A DNA stretch of 64,000 nt from Codonopsis lanceolata (Eukaryota; Streptophyta; Magnoliopsida; Asterales; Campanulaceae), in assembly GCA_013146195.2 (NCBI GenBank), contig CM028382.1:58393027-58457026 (forward strand), in the 5' to 3' direction. The translations under genes and the position numbers were made by a program. Positions within the stretch are counted from its first letter, which is position 1. Each line of letters begins with the position of its first letter. The notes beneath the pieces are model-generated. The model worked only from the letters and a program-made list of their open reading frames with translations, did no database searches and had not been told where the DNA came from. This document shows positions 28,604 through 40,390 of this stretch, piece after piece.

Positions 28604-28748
28604 CTGCCAAAATAAAGATTCTACGATTGGCGAGTAAATCTTTTTCTTCCATAACTCTTCAATGTTCGATATTCAGGCGATCAAGAATCAACAGGAACCA
28701 AAGCTATCATTGTAATCAGATTTCCTGAACTATGTTGGTGACAATTTA
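28604..28748 (-). other. FNR intron remnant
   Basis: Sequence upstream of the FNR exon on the minus strand, with a pyrimidine-rich stretch and AG acceptor. No FNR exon is recognisable in it. Confidence 0.55.
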
Positions 28749-29493
28749 CTATGTTGCACGGACATGGATACGCGGACACGGATGCGTTGATACGGGACAC
28801 GGGGATACACAATTTTCAAAAAATATAGGACACGGGTATGGGGGTAATATGTAAATATTCAAACTATTTAATTTATAATTTAATTTTATATGAAGTAGTA
28901 ACTTTTAATAATTAAATTTAGAAAAACTTACAGTCACATAATAATTTTTTTATAACAATAAACCCTTCATGCCTTCCGTTCACACTTCAGAGTTCAGAGT
29001 AAGAAATGAAGAGAGAGAGAGAGAAGAGTGAACAGAGAATCGAAGGAAGAGATGAAGAATTCACAGAGAATCGAAGGAAGAAGAAGAGTCGCACGCAGGG
29101 AGTGAAGGCCGAAGGGAGCAGGGGGTTGGCGGCAGAGGCAGATCTGTCATCTACTCGTCAGTGGATGCATCGATGGTTGGTGACAAGGGGGATTTCAGGG
29201 GTTAGGGTTCGCTTTCAAGTCGTGGTTTCTTGGAGAGTAGATAAGAGGACTAACGAGTAAAGGAGAATGTCGATTTGTCAACAACAACGACCCCCAAACC
29301 TGCCCGACTTAAATCATACGTATCCAGACCTCCTTAGCCCTGTACCCGCGTCTGTGTTCAATATTTTTGGAAATTCAAATACGGCCCCAATACGTATTTT
29401 TGGCCGTATCTGGCGTGTCCGTTGTGTGTCCGTGTCCGCGGAGTGTCCGATACAGAATACGACATCCAACAGCCGTGCCCGTGCAACATAGAT
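28749..29493. mobile_element. Non-autonomous DNA transposon-like unit with GGACACGG subterminal repeats
   Basis: The left end reads CTATGTTGCACGGACATGG and the right end, reversed, CTATGTTGCACGGGCACGG. Both ends carry several GGACACGG/GATACG words in mirrored orientation (28757-28850; 29385-29480), a subterminal repeat pattern typical of DNA transposons. AATTTA occurs at both outer flanks (28743-28748 and 29494-29499), a possible 6-bp duplication. The middle holds an Arg/Lys/Glu-rich open frame of 84 codons (29006-29260) made largely of GAGAGA and GAAGGAAGA sequence. The superfamily is not certain. Confidence 0.55.
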
Positions 29494-29835
29494 AATTTAA
29501 ATCACTATCTCAGACTTTGAGCCTGCCCAACCTAATTTCAGGAACAATTAGAGGCATGACTATATGTCAATGATAAAACTTTAACATGAAACAAACACAC
29601 ACATTGGCTTGAAAAAGTATGACTGAAAGACTATGATTACATCTTGGTCTCATCAAAAATACATGATCACCTTATAATCCTGGCTTCAATATTCACTTCA
29701 TTAGCTGTGGTGATCAGGGCTGGAAGTTAGAACAAAGCTAACTTTATGTATCAGTAATTTCTCATTTTTTTTTTTTAAGATCTGTTAGATAATTTCTCAT
29801 TTCTTCTTCAAGACATTCATTATAAAAGATTAGTC
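29494..29835. other. Intergenic or intron-like sequence
   Basis: AT-rich with no coding signature. It may be part of an FNR intron because the FNR gene would extend this way, but no exon is recognised. Confidence 0.3.
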
Positions 29836-30200
29836 CTGTCAATGGGATGGGTTGGGTTGGAATGGGTAATAGGTTGAAACGGGTCAAAACCCGTTAGAAC
29901 CCAAATGTCAAACGGGTTGAAATGAGTTGAGTCGGAACGGGTCGGGTTGAAAATGTTAACTGATTAAAGCGAGTCGACCCGTCTCGACCCAACTTTCCCC
30001 CCCAAAAAATAAATGCATAGCATAAAAAGTCACGAGTCGAAAAGATTAATGGGTCCGCCCCGCTTTAACCCGACCTGACCAATTAATATTATTGGGTCGA
30101 AGCGGTTTACCCGCTTCAACCCAAAAATATTATTTGGTTGGGTAATTAATGGGTTGGGTTGAGTGGGTTAATGGATAATGAGTTATAATTGTCATGCCTA
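29836..30200. repeat. GGGTTGGG-rich element with mirrored subterminal words
   Basis: Left part ATGGGATGGGTTGGGTTGG and AACGGGTCAAAACCCGTT; right part ATTGGGTCGAAGCGG, CCCGCTTCAACCC and GGGTTGGGTTGAGTGGG. The ends share only a weak inverted match (CCTGTCAAT / GCATGACAAT). Such GGGTT/AACCC-rich units are common non-autonomous transposons in plants, but boundaries and superfamily here are uncertain. Confidence 0.4.
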
Positions 30201-30406
30201 TGCATGATATACATTGATGTATCATGAGTTATTTTGGTGTTTATGGCATTATAGTGAAATTGATGTGATTGTAACATTCCACTGAGGTTTTTGGATTAAG
30301 AGAAGTGTGGTTTTTTACGTCGGAATACCTTTGGTTGTGGGTGAATTGCATCCTTATTGATGATGGATCTCAATTAACCATGAAAACCACCAAGTCTTAA
30401 ATATTA

Positions 30407-30633
30407 CTCCCTCCATCCAAAAGTTATTTGTCATGTTTGTAATTTTTTTTTAGGATAACACTTTTACCATTTTACTCCTACTTTTCTTTATTACTTTAAC
30501 TATGGGCTACATGCACATGGGTTTTTAAAGGAAACTACACATTATACCAATATTAAATCAACTATCAAGTCAATTGTTTTTTTTTAATTTATGTATCGGA
30601 TCAAACAAGACCATAATTTTGGGACGGATGGAG
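30407..30633. mobile_element. Stowaway-like MITE
   Basis: 227-bp element starting CTCCCTCCATCCAAAAG and ending with the near-inverse ATTTTGGGACGGATGGAG, flanked by TA at 30405-30406 and 30634-30635. It is of the same type as 7273-7570 but a different subfamily by its interior. Confidence 0.88.
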
Positions 30634-30879
30634 TACTGTTTCTAGTCTTTTGTGGTAAAGGTTTGTAGCCATGTACCATTTATTTGTTTTGCAGACTCCT
30701 CCACCATTGTTCAGAATTTCTAGTTTAATAATTCTCTCTACCTTCCGTTTAAAGAGTCCAAGTTTGAAAATTAAACATTTTAAGGATCGTAAAATAAATT
30801 TCCGTACATACCCTTGGTTCTAAGGATTATTATAGCATTTCTAGATTTAAGTTTGATTTAACAAGTCGTAAACTCAAAA

Positions 30880-31605
30880 AATTTATAAGCATAACTTGAA
30901 ACAAGACTCAATGTGATCGTGCACAAAAAGGATTGATCGTGTCAAGGGTCCACGTGGATGGACAAATGGTGACTGGCGTGGTGATCTCGCTCCAATACTT
31001 GGACTTGGTTGTTTTGACGAAAAGCTTGATGAACCCAACAAACTCCTCTGAACTCCTTGCAAATTTGAAATCACTAGCAACACAGTGAGAAGGTTGGGGG
31101 TTAGCCAAACCAATAACCATCTGGTGTGAGAATGAGTATGAATCAACAAAGAGCTTAAACTTTCACTCATGGGGAAAGATCAAAGCTAAAGAAAGAGCAT
31201 AAGAGAGTAAAGAGGGGATTTGCATGGGTGCAAGGGTTTGGGAGTCAAGATAGAGTCTCAACTTACTTGAAGGGACATGGGGGCCTTTTATAGTGAAAAT
31301 CGTAGGAGACAAGGCCTGAGTCCGGCTCTGCTAGCATTAATGGTGATATGATAGGTAGTCGGTGAAGCTTTCCCGAAGAATGTCAGATAAAGAACTTTCG
31401 CATTCAAGTATATTTTGTCTGTATGAGTTTTGAACCATTCACCCCTTCGACTACCCAAGACCAATCTTCCTCCAATAGAGCAAATCAAACTTCTTCCCCG
31501 ACCCCTTCTCTTTCCGTGCATCATGCCTTGACCATATCTTTTCTACTACCCCGCCAATTAGGTCTCTGGTTCACCAAACCTAAACTGCGGGGACCTCTGG
31601 GGTGC
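30880..31605 (-). repeat. Old LTR fragment with TATA box, cut by a Sirevirus-like LTR
   Basis: On the minus strand CACTATAAAAGGCCCCCATG (TATA at 31285-31292) is followed by CTTTACTCTCTTATGCTC and a Ser/Thr-rich short open frame, a layout typical of an LTR promoter with its transcribed region. The Sirevirus-like 3' LTR begins abruptly at 31606. An overlapping 70-codon frame (30908-31120, starting MVIGLANPQP) is not recognised. No second end is visible. Confidence 0.45.
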
Positions 31606-32858
31606 TGTTAGTCCCAAAGGGCACAATAATAAGCTAGAAGGGGGGGGGTTGAATAACTTATTAAACACTTAAAACTTTTCGTATTGATTCCTAAAACAAG
31701 CACTTGCAATCTATTGAAAAGATTGAAGTAGCAGAAGTCTTGCAAGGAAGACAGACTAAGTCTGCTGGTGAAACACTATCGGTAGACTTAGCTGGTTACT
31801 CAAGTTTGCTGCTAAAGGAATAAGTTAACAGATATGAAAACAGTGTAATGCGGTAAGTAAAGAACGCATGCATTTTGAGATGGTTCGCACTATAAAGAGT
31901 GCTACGTCCACCACCAAGGCAGTCAACCTTGGATTTAAATGTGCACTATATTTTTCACTAGTTCTATTACATAAATGTCCAATGGATTGTGCACAAAATA
32001 TTTGACTTGTGTTTGGGGGTGGGGTTATTGAATATCTGGACAAAATAGAATATTCAACGTACAGAAGAATAGTAGAAGGAACAACAATAAGAAGCAAAGG
32101 ATTAATGGTTGATGCAGATCTTCTTGTTGTTGTTTATGACTTCCTTGATCAGTTGATGATCTCTTGAATGCACTGAGTATATAAAGCTTGATGTTGTTGT
32201 GAAGATTCAGAGCATTGTTTTCTTCAGTCTTTAATGGCAGTATTTATAGCTTGGGCATTCTTGAGGTCGTTGGAGAAGATGAAGTGAGTAACATCTCTAT
32301 TAGGTTGAATGCATTAAATGCCTAGAGTTGTTTGTTGATTTCGTCTTCAACTGATGCTGAGCAGGGAATGGCAAAGAGTTGTTTTGCAGCAACAAGCAGG
32401 TGAGCAATCAGAGTTGCAGACCTGCAATAGTTGGTACAGTCTGTAAGTGTCAATCTGTTCACCCGCTCTGTCACTTTCCAGGAGGCGAAAGTCTTCATGC
32501 TTTTTCGGAAAAGCTGGAGGGACGCGTTAGAGAAGTCAGCGATGATCTGGAGATGATTTAATTCAAATTCAAACTGATTTAGGCTTGAATTAAATAATCC
32601 ACTTAAGCTTTGAAGTCTGGAAGTCTTTGACACGTCATACTTTCTTGATGCAGACAAGGTCTGCCGCTAGAGGCTGCTTGAAGTCTTTCGGTGAAGCCTT
32701 CAGCCGAAGTCTTCCGCTGAACCTGTGAAGTCTAGAAAACTATTCTAAGGCAAAGTTAAATACGGTTGCCATGCTGATGCAGCCCCAAATAGCCACTAAG
32801 CATAGAACCTAATGTAATGAATGAACAAATGCAAATCAACATACAATAAGAAACAACA
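31606..32858 (-). repeat. Sirevirus-like 3' LTR
   Basis: 1253 bp, starting TGTTGTTTCTTATTG at 32858 (minus) and ending CTTTGGGACTAACA at 31606. Starts and ends are TG...CA with inverse TGTT/AACA. It follows the polypurine tract directly. Internal words such as GAAGTCTTCC and GTAGACTT recur. Confidence 0.85.
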
Positions 32859-32877
32859 ATCTCCTCCTATTTGCATC
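32859..32877 (-). other. Sirevirus-like polypurine tract
   Basis: Minus strand AAATAGGAGGAGAT immediately before the LTR start TGTTG. The same tract, AAATAGGAGGAGAT, precedes the LTR at 63699. Confidence 0.85.
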
Positions 32878-33250
32878 TGGTCATCATTACTTACAAGTGA
32901 GGGCTATGAAAATTTCAGGATTGATAATAGCATGTTAGAAAATATTTTAGTTTTATAACTGTAGACATGCCTCTATCATAAAGAAAACACCTCAAGTGTA
33001 AAAGCTAATCTAAGTGCTTACAAACAAAAGAGATGAAGGAACATCACAAGGATTAGTAATAAACAGTTCAAAAATATATTTAAACTGGATGTTTAAATTC
33101 TAAGCAGATATATGAATTTATGTAACAAGAATTTAAATAGTAGATGGTTTTTGAAAAGAGAGAACATCTGTGTTTCAACAAGAAGTTTAATGTTTACAGA
33201 GTTTTCAAAAACGAGATAGGTACAAAGGATTTAGGGATAAAAAACATGAG
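32878..33250 (-). other. Sirevirus-like spacer between extra ORF and polypurine tract
   Basis: Non-coding. It contains AGACATGCCTCTAT, which is matched in reverse orientation at about 63583-63592 (AGAGGCATGTCTAC) in the other Sirevirus-like element. Confidence 0.6.
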
Positions 33251-36087
33251 CTACCACGGCCTTTTCCCTTTTCCTTTGTTTGCTTTGTCGGTTGCTTCTC
33301 TTTCTCTGCGTTGGCATTCGAGTTCTTCAACTCTTCTAGTGTATTCATCATCGGCAGAGGTTGGTTGTTTGGTGGAATGAGAACGGTAGTTGAGTTCTTC
33401 ACGAAGTCTGTTGTTCTCTTCCATCAGAGTTCGGTTCATATACAATAGTTGTCTCTCCTCCGTGATGGCCAGATCATGTTCACGCTCGGCATTGATACGA
33501 TCATGGGATGCGTTGAGAGCGAGATCATTCAGTTTTAGAACAAGAGGGCGTCTGTGACCCAGATGAAGAGTTATGCTGTGGAAGAGCTGCGAGAAGAGAG
33601 CTGAGCAGAGTCTGATGCACTCGTTGCGTTGAGCTTTCATGTTGATTTTGAGGTCGGTGGACTCGTGTCGCATTTCTCCAAACTTTGTCCACACATCCTC
33701 TTGAAATTGGAGAAGGATGGCAGCATTCATGTCGGTAGCCTTGGACGTTGCAGTTGCAAGTTCAGCAGCAGCTGTGGAGATACTGGTAAGTTCTCCCAGC
33801 CTGTTGTAAATGGCATCCAGGCGGCTGAGGATTTCTGAGTTGGCCAGTTGGGATGGAGAAGGGTCGAGACCGACGTGAATGTGCTTAATACCGCTAGACG
33901 AGGTAGCGTCGACAGAGGAGACATGGTGGAAGGGCTGCTGGAGAGGTGGAGTGGCTGAGTTGGAGGAAGAAGAGTCGGGTGTAGGAAAGGTATGGGTAGA
34001 AGAGGAATTTGAGTGAGGAGGTGATGAAAGAGGGGTTGGGGGATACAATATTTGTGTCTGAATGATCACAGACATTTGAAGGGGTTGGTAGGGGTTCAAT
34101 TGAGAACCAGAAGGAATGAGGGGGATAGGAAATGTCTTCTGGTCTCACAGGAGTAGGTTTTGGTTGAGGGGGAGCAGGTTTGGGAAAGAGTTATGCTATT
34201 AACGAGAGTTCGAAGATGAACCTCGTAGAAGCAGAGGAAAGGGTAGGGGATACCAGGGTGTTAGGATCAGGGGGATAGGTTGGCTTGAGTCTGATTGTGA
34301 AGAAGGGTTGGTTTGGGAGGGAGAGGTATGGTTTCGTTCGAATGGTGTAGTTGGGTTGGTTTGATTTCAAGGGGGTGAAGATGGGGTAGAAGGGTTTGGT
34401 GAGTAGTTGAAAGGAGAAGGAGGGGCTGGAGAGGGTGATCTGGTAGGCTCCTCCTGAGTTATTGGCTCCTCCTGAGGGATAGGCTCCTTCGGAGGGGTTG
34501 ATTCCCTCTGAATAGATGACTCAATAGGATTGGGTTGAGAAGGGGTAGAAGGTTGGGTGCCAGTAGACTTCCTTCGTTGCCTCAGCTGCTGGAAAGGAGA
34601 TCCAGTAGCTCATCGGCACAGTTGATAGGGTCTGCTGGTGGCTTGGTCGGTAGTCATTTTCGTAGTCGTCTACGTTTAGGCTTAGGTGAAGGAGAGGGTT
34701 GGTCAAATGATGGTTTTCGTTTTGGGGTTTGGGATGGCTGGGGAGTGGAGGTTGTTGGTTCAGGGTGAGAAGGCTGAGGAGAAGAAGGTTGTTCAGCAGC
34801 GGCGGAGGAGCTGCCAACAGACTTTGCACGTCTACTGGCTTTCAGATCCTTCCGAATCCAATCTGCCTGAAGCTCTTCAATGTCTTTTTTAGCTTCTTTT
34901 CTTGCCTTGGCACCAACAACAGCTTTGTCCATGGCGAAGATGTCTGTCAGAACTTCATTTTCATCTGGTGAGAAACCAGCTGCCTTCTTGGCCTTGGCGA
35001 CCTTAACTCGCTTTAGAATGTGTTCTGATTTGTCAGCTAGGTCTTTGGCCTCTTGATGGACGTCACGAGCAAAGGTAGAGGTTGCTTTCTTGAATTTGTC
35101 CATGGCTGGACGGATGGATGCACTGGCAGCATCATATGCTTCCATGTCAAATCGTCTAACCATCATAGGAGTGGGCTCTGCTATCATTTCAGCAGCAATG
35201 TTTGGTAGCCCTATTTGCTGCCTTCTTCTGTTCTCCCATTCAATGTACTTATTGAAGAATGTAGCCGTCAGCTGTCTGTCTTTAGAAACCTTGATAAGTT
35301 CTTCTTTAAGAACGGCAAACTTGATCTAAGGCGTATCCCTCAGCAGGGAGTTGATGAGCCTGACAAAGGGTCTCTTGTAGGAAGAACCTTCCTTCACTTT
35401 GGCAATGTAATTGCTGAGCTCATTGAAGATGATAGCACCGTAGTCGAGGCGAGTCCTCCGGTAGATGGCGCTTGTAAGGTTGAGTTGTTGAGCTGTGAAG
35501 TTGTCATGGGCCCCATTCTTGAACAGAAGAGATTTGTCCAGTAGATGACTAGAACAGTATACGTCCAAGGGAAAGACGTTCCTCAACATTTTTCCTTGAG
35601 GTTCCCTTGGAGTGTTAGTTCCCCTCATTGCTTCCCAGGTGCTGTCAGCCTCAGCAATGGATAACTCCATGTCTTCGCCATAGTGAACACCAATAACTTT
35701 GGAGATTACTTTGGCAGAGAGAGAAAACGGAAATCCACGAATCCATCCTCATATGACAGACGGAGTCTTGGGGTTGATTTCCATTCACTGGTAGAACTCT
35801 TCAGCGAGAAGGATGCTGTAGTCGTCGTCGTGTAGACAGAAGAGGGGGAGAATCCCGGACTCGTTCATGTCGTCACATATTTTGGCTCCGGTAGTGAATG
35901 TGCGAACTATCTGTAGGTCAATGCACATGCCGAGGAGGTACATTTTGGGGTCCAACATCAGAATGATATTGTGAGCAGCATGATAGAAAGGAAACCCAGG
36001 GATGTTGATGGAGGGGCTAGGGTGAACGACGCTTTCTGGGTCAAGCACCTTCTTCTTGCCAGTTTTAGATTTTGCAGATGATTTCAC
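33251..36087 (-). pseudogene. Sirevirus-like extra (env-position) ORF, frameshifted
   Basis: A long coding region downstream of RNase H in four main frames. 36087-35785 starts MKSSAKSKTGKKK and contains YHAAHNIILMLDP and LLAEEFYQ; the TGA after FYQ stands where Trp is expected. 35670-35326 holds MELSIAEADSTWEAM, KMLRNVFPLDVYCS and LDYGAIIFNELSNYI. 35187-34654 is Lys/Ala-rich with a charged coiled-coil-like stretch (KKAAGFSPDENE, KEAKKDIEEL) and a Pro/Ser-rich basic tail (PKRKPSFDQPSPS). 34099-33251 is Pro/Ser-rich and then helical (EILSRLDAIYNRLGEL; MNRTLMEENNRLREELNY), ending KGKGKRPW. The first part resembles the putative plant transposon protein domain. It sits where SIRE-type elements have their env-like ORF, but I see no clear signal peptide or fusion domain. 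Confidence 0.65.
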
Positions 36088-36859
36088 CTACAAAAATCAT
36101 TTTCAGGAATTAGGGCTTTTCTCGACACAGAACAAACAACCAAAGATGTCATTTTTAAGAAATAAAATAAATTTTCAGATAGAAAAATTGAAACCCTTGA
36201 ATGTTTGAAGAGTTAAAACAGAGAAACATTAACAGATGATTCACAGAAAAATAAGTATCCAAAGTATAAAGAAAACTGTTTGTTTCAAGGTTTTGAAAGA
36301 ACAACGATGGCGGAAACCGTCAAGATACGCAAAGCGTCTTTTTGGATTCCTCAATAATATGACTCAAAAAGGAAATTATAAGCATAAATCAAAAGATAGT
36401 ACACTAACGAGTGTAAAAAGTCTTACCATTGTTGCTAGAAGGAAGAAGAAGCAAATAATAGACGGAGAGAGAGGAAGCAGTTACAGAGAAGAGAGGAGGG
36501 TTTGAGTAGAGAGAGAAAATCTGAGAGAGAGAAAATCTGAGAGAGAGAGGGTTCGTAAAGGTTTGAAAAAGGCAGTTCAAAGTCTATTTAAAGGAGAACA
36601 AAAGTCATTTTTAGCGAAAATTCCTTGGATGATTGATAGGTGTCTATCAAAAAGGCTTTTATCTTAAGATATTTTCAAAGTAATTAACAAAAAGTGACTT
36701 TTAACCCCTTTACCTTTTTAGAAAATCTTTACCCTTTAATAGGCTAAACAATTAAAGTACTAACCTGGTAATAACGTAGTGATAAAGAATCGCACACTTG
36801 TTAGTAGCGATTAAAATGCTTAGGTATGAAAGAAAACTTGAAAAACTTAAAAATAAACT
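36088..36859 (-). other. Spacer between RNase H and the extra ORF
   Basis: Non-coding, with a GA-rich run (GAGAGAGAGAAAATCTGAGA repeated) at 36490-36560 and AT-rich sequence. Confidence 0.5.
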
Positions 36860-37130
36860 TTAAGTTGTAGGATCAATCATACCAAGAGTTCTCCTTAAAT
36901 AAGCAAACCTGGTAGCATCCAGTGGGTTGGTGAGAATATCAGTCAATTGATGTTTAGTTGGAACATATTCAGTGATGTTACCTTTTTCCACATGATTCTT
37001 AGAAATGATAGCGGATATCAATGTGCTTTGTCTTTGGAGTGCATCACTGGATTCTTTGAGGCCCAGAGAGTAAAGTATTGTCACACATAATGGGACGGTT
37101 TGCGATCATGATGTAGTAGTCCACTAGGCT
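36860..37130 (-). pseudogene. Sirevirus-like RNase H C-terminus
   Basis: 74 codons with ISAIISKNHVEKGN, EYVPTKHQLTDILTNPLD and YLRRTLGMIDPTT, the standard end of copia RNase H before a stop. The HSRTKHIDIRHHF part is disturbed by frame changes. The first ATG is internal. Confidence 0.8.
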
Positions 37131-37162
37131 GTTGCTTCATCCATAATAGTTAAAACAACAAG

Positions 37163-37650
37163 CTAACTTGGCAGCAATGTATTACCTCGTGGTTGAGTTT
37201 GCAAGCGATCCTTGCTTCTTTCATGACCATGAGACAAGTCTATTTCCAAGAAATTGACAAGTCCCAGTGCTTCTTCTACTAACTGCGGTGCATAGTGCAT
37301 GCACCAACTAGGTCGAAGTTGTTCCTTTTGAATACGGATACCCGATTTGTAGTGGTTGAAACATATCTTATGATACTTTAGCAACAAGCAAATGTGATTC
37401 ATTTGATACGCTGAAATCTAGCACAAACACAAACAACAAACATTATATCAAGTCTACTGGCGGTAAGGTAAAGAGTGAACCTATGAATTCCTCGATACTT
37501 GGTCACGTTCTCTTGCTTTCCCTTTTTCATCTTTCTCAAGATGGCGGTCGGTAGACATTGGAGTCTCGAATCCTTTGCGTGAATCAAGACCAAATTTCTT
37601 GATAAGTTCCTGCATATTTGGTTTGGGCGATGAAGATCCGATCTGATCTG
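37163..37650 (-). pseudogene. Sirevirus-like RT C-part, frameshifted
   Basis: Starting at the gap, QELIKKFGLDSRKGFETPMSTD continues into a second frame (YRGIHRFTLYLTASRLDIMFVVCVCARFQ), the conserved end of copia RT. The rest to 37163 is only weakly readable. The polyprotein continues into the gap. Confidence 0.8.
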
Positions 37651-37750
37651 NNNNNNNNNNNNNNNNNNNNNNNNNNNNNNNNNNNNNNNNNNNNNNNNNN
37701 NNNNNNNNNNNNNNNNNNNNNNNNNNNNNNNNNNNNNNNNNNNNNNNNNN
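37651..37750. other. Assembly gap (100 N)
   Basis: Exactly 100 N, the usual placeholder for a gap of unknown length. The left side is Sirevirus-like RT (minus), the right side a gypsy element (plus). Open frames drawn across it have no meaning. Confidence 0.99.
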
Positions 37751-38560
37751 AGGAGCCGCCAATCATCGGGTGGGAGGTTTTACAGCTAGTTGGGAGTTGA
37801 ACCGAGTGGCTCTCAAGTATGGCCTAACTTTGAGATGGAGTTTAGGCTTTACGTGCCTGCTGTGGTTAGACGACGACGAGAGAAAGAGTTCCAAGATCCG
37901 GGAGTGTGGAACCATGCCAGAGCTCAAGATTCTCGCTAAGTTCACCGAATTATCCTCGCTATTGTGCAATCCGGTGCCGATGAGACACATGTGACTCATA
38001 AGTTTGTGAAGGGTTGAAGACCGAAGTTTAGGGGAGACAGCTTGTTATCTCTTCTCGCTTGAGGATTATGTGAGCGCAGTAGATCGTGCTTTTGAGATAG
38101 AGCGAGACATCGAGGAGCACGCATGTAAGTCTTCTCGCCAGCTAGCCGCAGTGACCTCACAAAGATTCGTGAGGGTCAATCTTCGTGGAATCGATCCTGC
38201 CATCGGGCAATCGCCGCTTTAATAATCGTAATAGACGACACCGTGGACGCTTTAGACGACAATGAGAGTCGTGGTAGTAGTGCTTTTACTCCTCAGAGCC
38301 CGACTCTGTAGTGGACCTCGACTTGTTCTTATTGCCATAAGATTGGGCATTCTAGCGAGCAAGCAAGCGCATCTAGGCTTGGCTCTTGTCTTTGTGGAGA
38401 TCCTAGTCATCGCCAGATTGTCCTAAGTCGAGAACGACTCACCAGAGGTTCTGCTCCGCAACCGATCCAAAAGAGATAATGATGGGCGCCCTAAGGCGCA
38501 GTGCTCGTGTTTTTGCACTTGATCAGAAGGTGTTCCCGAGTCTACACATGTGATCTGGAG
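37751..38560 (+). pseudogene. Tekay-like gag relic
   Basis: Only pieces can be read: words resembling FRGDS near the start, a zinc-knuckle-like CSYCHKIGHSS near 38325-38355, and SCLCGDPSHR. Many frame changes. Assignment rests on position before the protease and on the knuckle. Confidence 0.5.
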
Positions 38561-38981
38561 GTATTCTCTCTCTGCCTTCGGTCATAGAGCTCGAGTTCTT
38601 ATTGATCCCTGCTCTACTCATTCTTATGTCGCATCGCATTTCATGTAGCATTTATGTGTATTGCTCGCCGCTTGCCTTACGTGCTTGAGGTGTCTACACC
38701 ATTGGGTGAATGCTTATCAAGGCCTCGAGGTTTATAGAGATTGTGACGTGCTTGTTAATGATCGAGTCTTGCATGCCGATTTGGTAGTATTGCCTATTCG
38801 AGACTTTGATGTGATTCTTGGTATGGATTGGCTTTGTGCGAATCATGCTTTAGTAGATTGTCGCCGTAAGAGAGTCACTTTTGCCATGCCCGGTATTCCT
38901 GAGTTCGTGTTTATGGGTGATCTTGCTATGAAAGGTATTCATGTTATTTCGCTTACGCTAGACAACTCTTATCTCGGTTGA
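38561..38981 (+). pseudogene. Tekay-like aspartic protease
   Basis: The frame at 38661-38981 has VYRDCDVLVNDRVLHADLVV, LPIRDFDVILGMDWL and VDCRRKRVTFAMPG, the typical second half of a gypsy protease. The catalytic segment upstream (VLIDPCSTHSYV in another frame, about 38607) has PCS where DSGSTHS is expected. Non-functional. Confidence 0.8.
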
Positions 38982-39990
38982 CGGGTATTTAGCTTATGTG
39001 CTTGATACTAGTGTCTCGATCGCTAAATTAGAAGATGTTCCGGTAGTTAGTGAATTTCCGCATGTCTTTTCTACCGATTATGCTTTGCCTCCCGACCGAG
39101 AGTTAGAGTTTTGCATTGAGCTTTTGCCGTGACTTCGCCTATATCTAGAGCGCCTTACGTAATGGCTCCAAATGAGTTGAGAGAATTGAAAGAGCAGCTT
39201 GCAAGAACTTCTAGATAGAGAGTTCATTAAACCGAGTGTGTCACCGTGGTGCACCTGTTATTCGTGAGAAAGAAAGATGGTAGTTTACTTACTTTGCATA
39301 GATTATCGACAATTGAACCAAAGTTACTATCAAGAATCGGTATCCTTGCCACACATTGATGATCTTTGATCAACTTCGAGGCTCGCTTGTTTATTCCAAG
39401 TTTGACTTGAGGAGTGGCTATTATCGCTGAGAGTTCGAGAGGAGGATGTTCCTAAGACGCCTTTCGCACACGTTATGGCCATTATGAGTTCGTGGTTATG
39501 CCTTTTGGTTTGACGAATGCACTGCAGCTTTTATGGATTTAATGAATAGGGTGTTTCATGAATATCTTGATTGCTTTGTGGTCGTGTTTATTGATGATAT
39601 CCTCGTGTACTCAAGTCACGAGAGGAGCATGAGATTCACTTGAGAGAGGTTCTTTCGATCTTGCGTGAGAAGAAGCTTTACGCCAAGTTCAAGAAGTGTG
39701 CTTTCGGCTGGAACAAGTTGCTTTTCTAGGACACGTGGTGTCTAGTGATGGTATAGCAAAGGATCCATCTAAGGTTGAGGCGATTACTAGTGGAAGACGC
39801 CTAGTACGGTGACCGAAGTCCGTAGTTTCGGGCTTAAGGCGTGTTATTACCGTAGGTTTATCGAGGGGTTTTCAAGATCGCTACTCCGATGACTAAATTG
39901 ACACGTAAGAATTCTTCTTTTATATGGAGTGATAAGTGCGAGGCTAGTTTTCGTGAATTGAAGAGAAGGTTGACTACAGCCCTATCTTAG
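38982..39990 (+). pseudogene. Tekay-like reverse transcriptase
   Basis: Fragments in shifting frames: FPHVFSTDYALPPDRELEF, VRKKDGS, YGHYEFVVMPFGLTNA, the catalytic VFIDDILVYS (about 39587-39612; YVDD/FIDD box), LREVLSILREKKLYAKF, and IATPMTKLTRKN. Most breaks are losses of one to three bases relative to the family, for example at AAGACGCCTTTC and at AATGCACTGCAG. Confidence 0.85.
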
Positions 39991-40390
39991 CATTGCCTAA
40001 TGGTTCTGAGAACTTTGTTATTTATAGCGACGCTCACTAGAAGGTTTGGGTTGCGTGCTTATGCAATGGGAGAGTCATTGCCTATGCTTCGAGGAAGCTA
40101 TCACCTCATGAGCGTAATTATCCGACACATGATCTCGAAGTTAGCCGCCATCATATTTGCACTTCATAAGTGGAAGCATTATCTTTATGGAGCTAAGTTT
40201 GAGATATATACCGATCACAAGAGTTTAAAGTATCTCTTTTCGCAGTAGGAGTTGAACATGCGACGCAGACGATGGATGGAGAAGCTTAAGGATCACGACT
40301 GCATTATCTTGTATCATCCGTGGAAGGCTAATGTTGTTGCCGATGCCTTGAGTAGGAAAGTGTACATGTCTTGCTTGATGATGAGAGAGT
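39991..40390 (+). pseudogene. Tekay-like RNase H
   Basis: NGSENFVIYSDA-like (about 40000-40030), then KLAAIIFALHKWKHYLYG, FEIYTDHKSLKYLF, RRRRWMEKLKDHDC and VVADALSRK. The family's ending NVVADALSRK is intact. Two stops (TAG at 40038-40040 and at 40246-40248) and frame changes interrupt it. Confidence 0.82.

Larger units (their letters stand above)
31606..37650 (-). mobile_element. Sirevirus-like copia, 3' half, cut by gap 1
   Basis: Minus-strand element with, in order, RT fragment (37650), RNase H end (36860), an additional ORF region (36087-33251), polypurine tract and 3' LTR (32858-31606). An extra ORF between pol and the 3' LTR plus the AGGAGGAGAT polypurine tract are Sirevirus features. 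Gag to RT and the 5' LTR would lie beyond the N-gap at 37651. A related element in plus orientation occupies 62421-64000. Confidence 0.85.

Noticed and set aside
33144..33380. Plus-strand 78-codon frame
   Set aside because: Antisense to the Sirevirus-like extra ORF; no motif.
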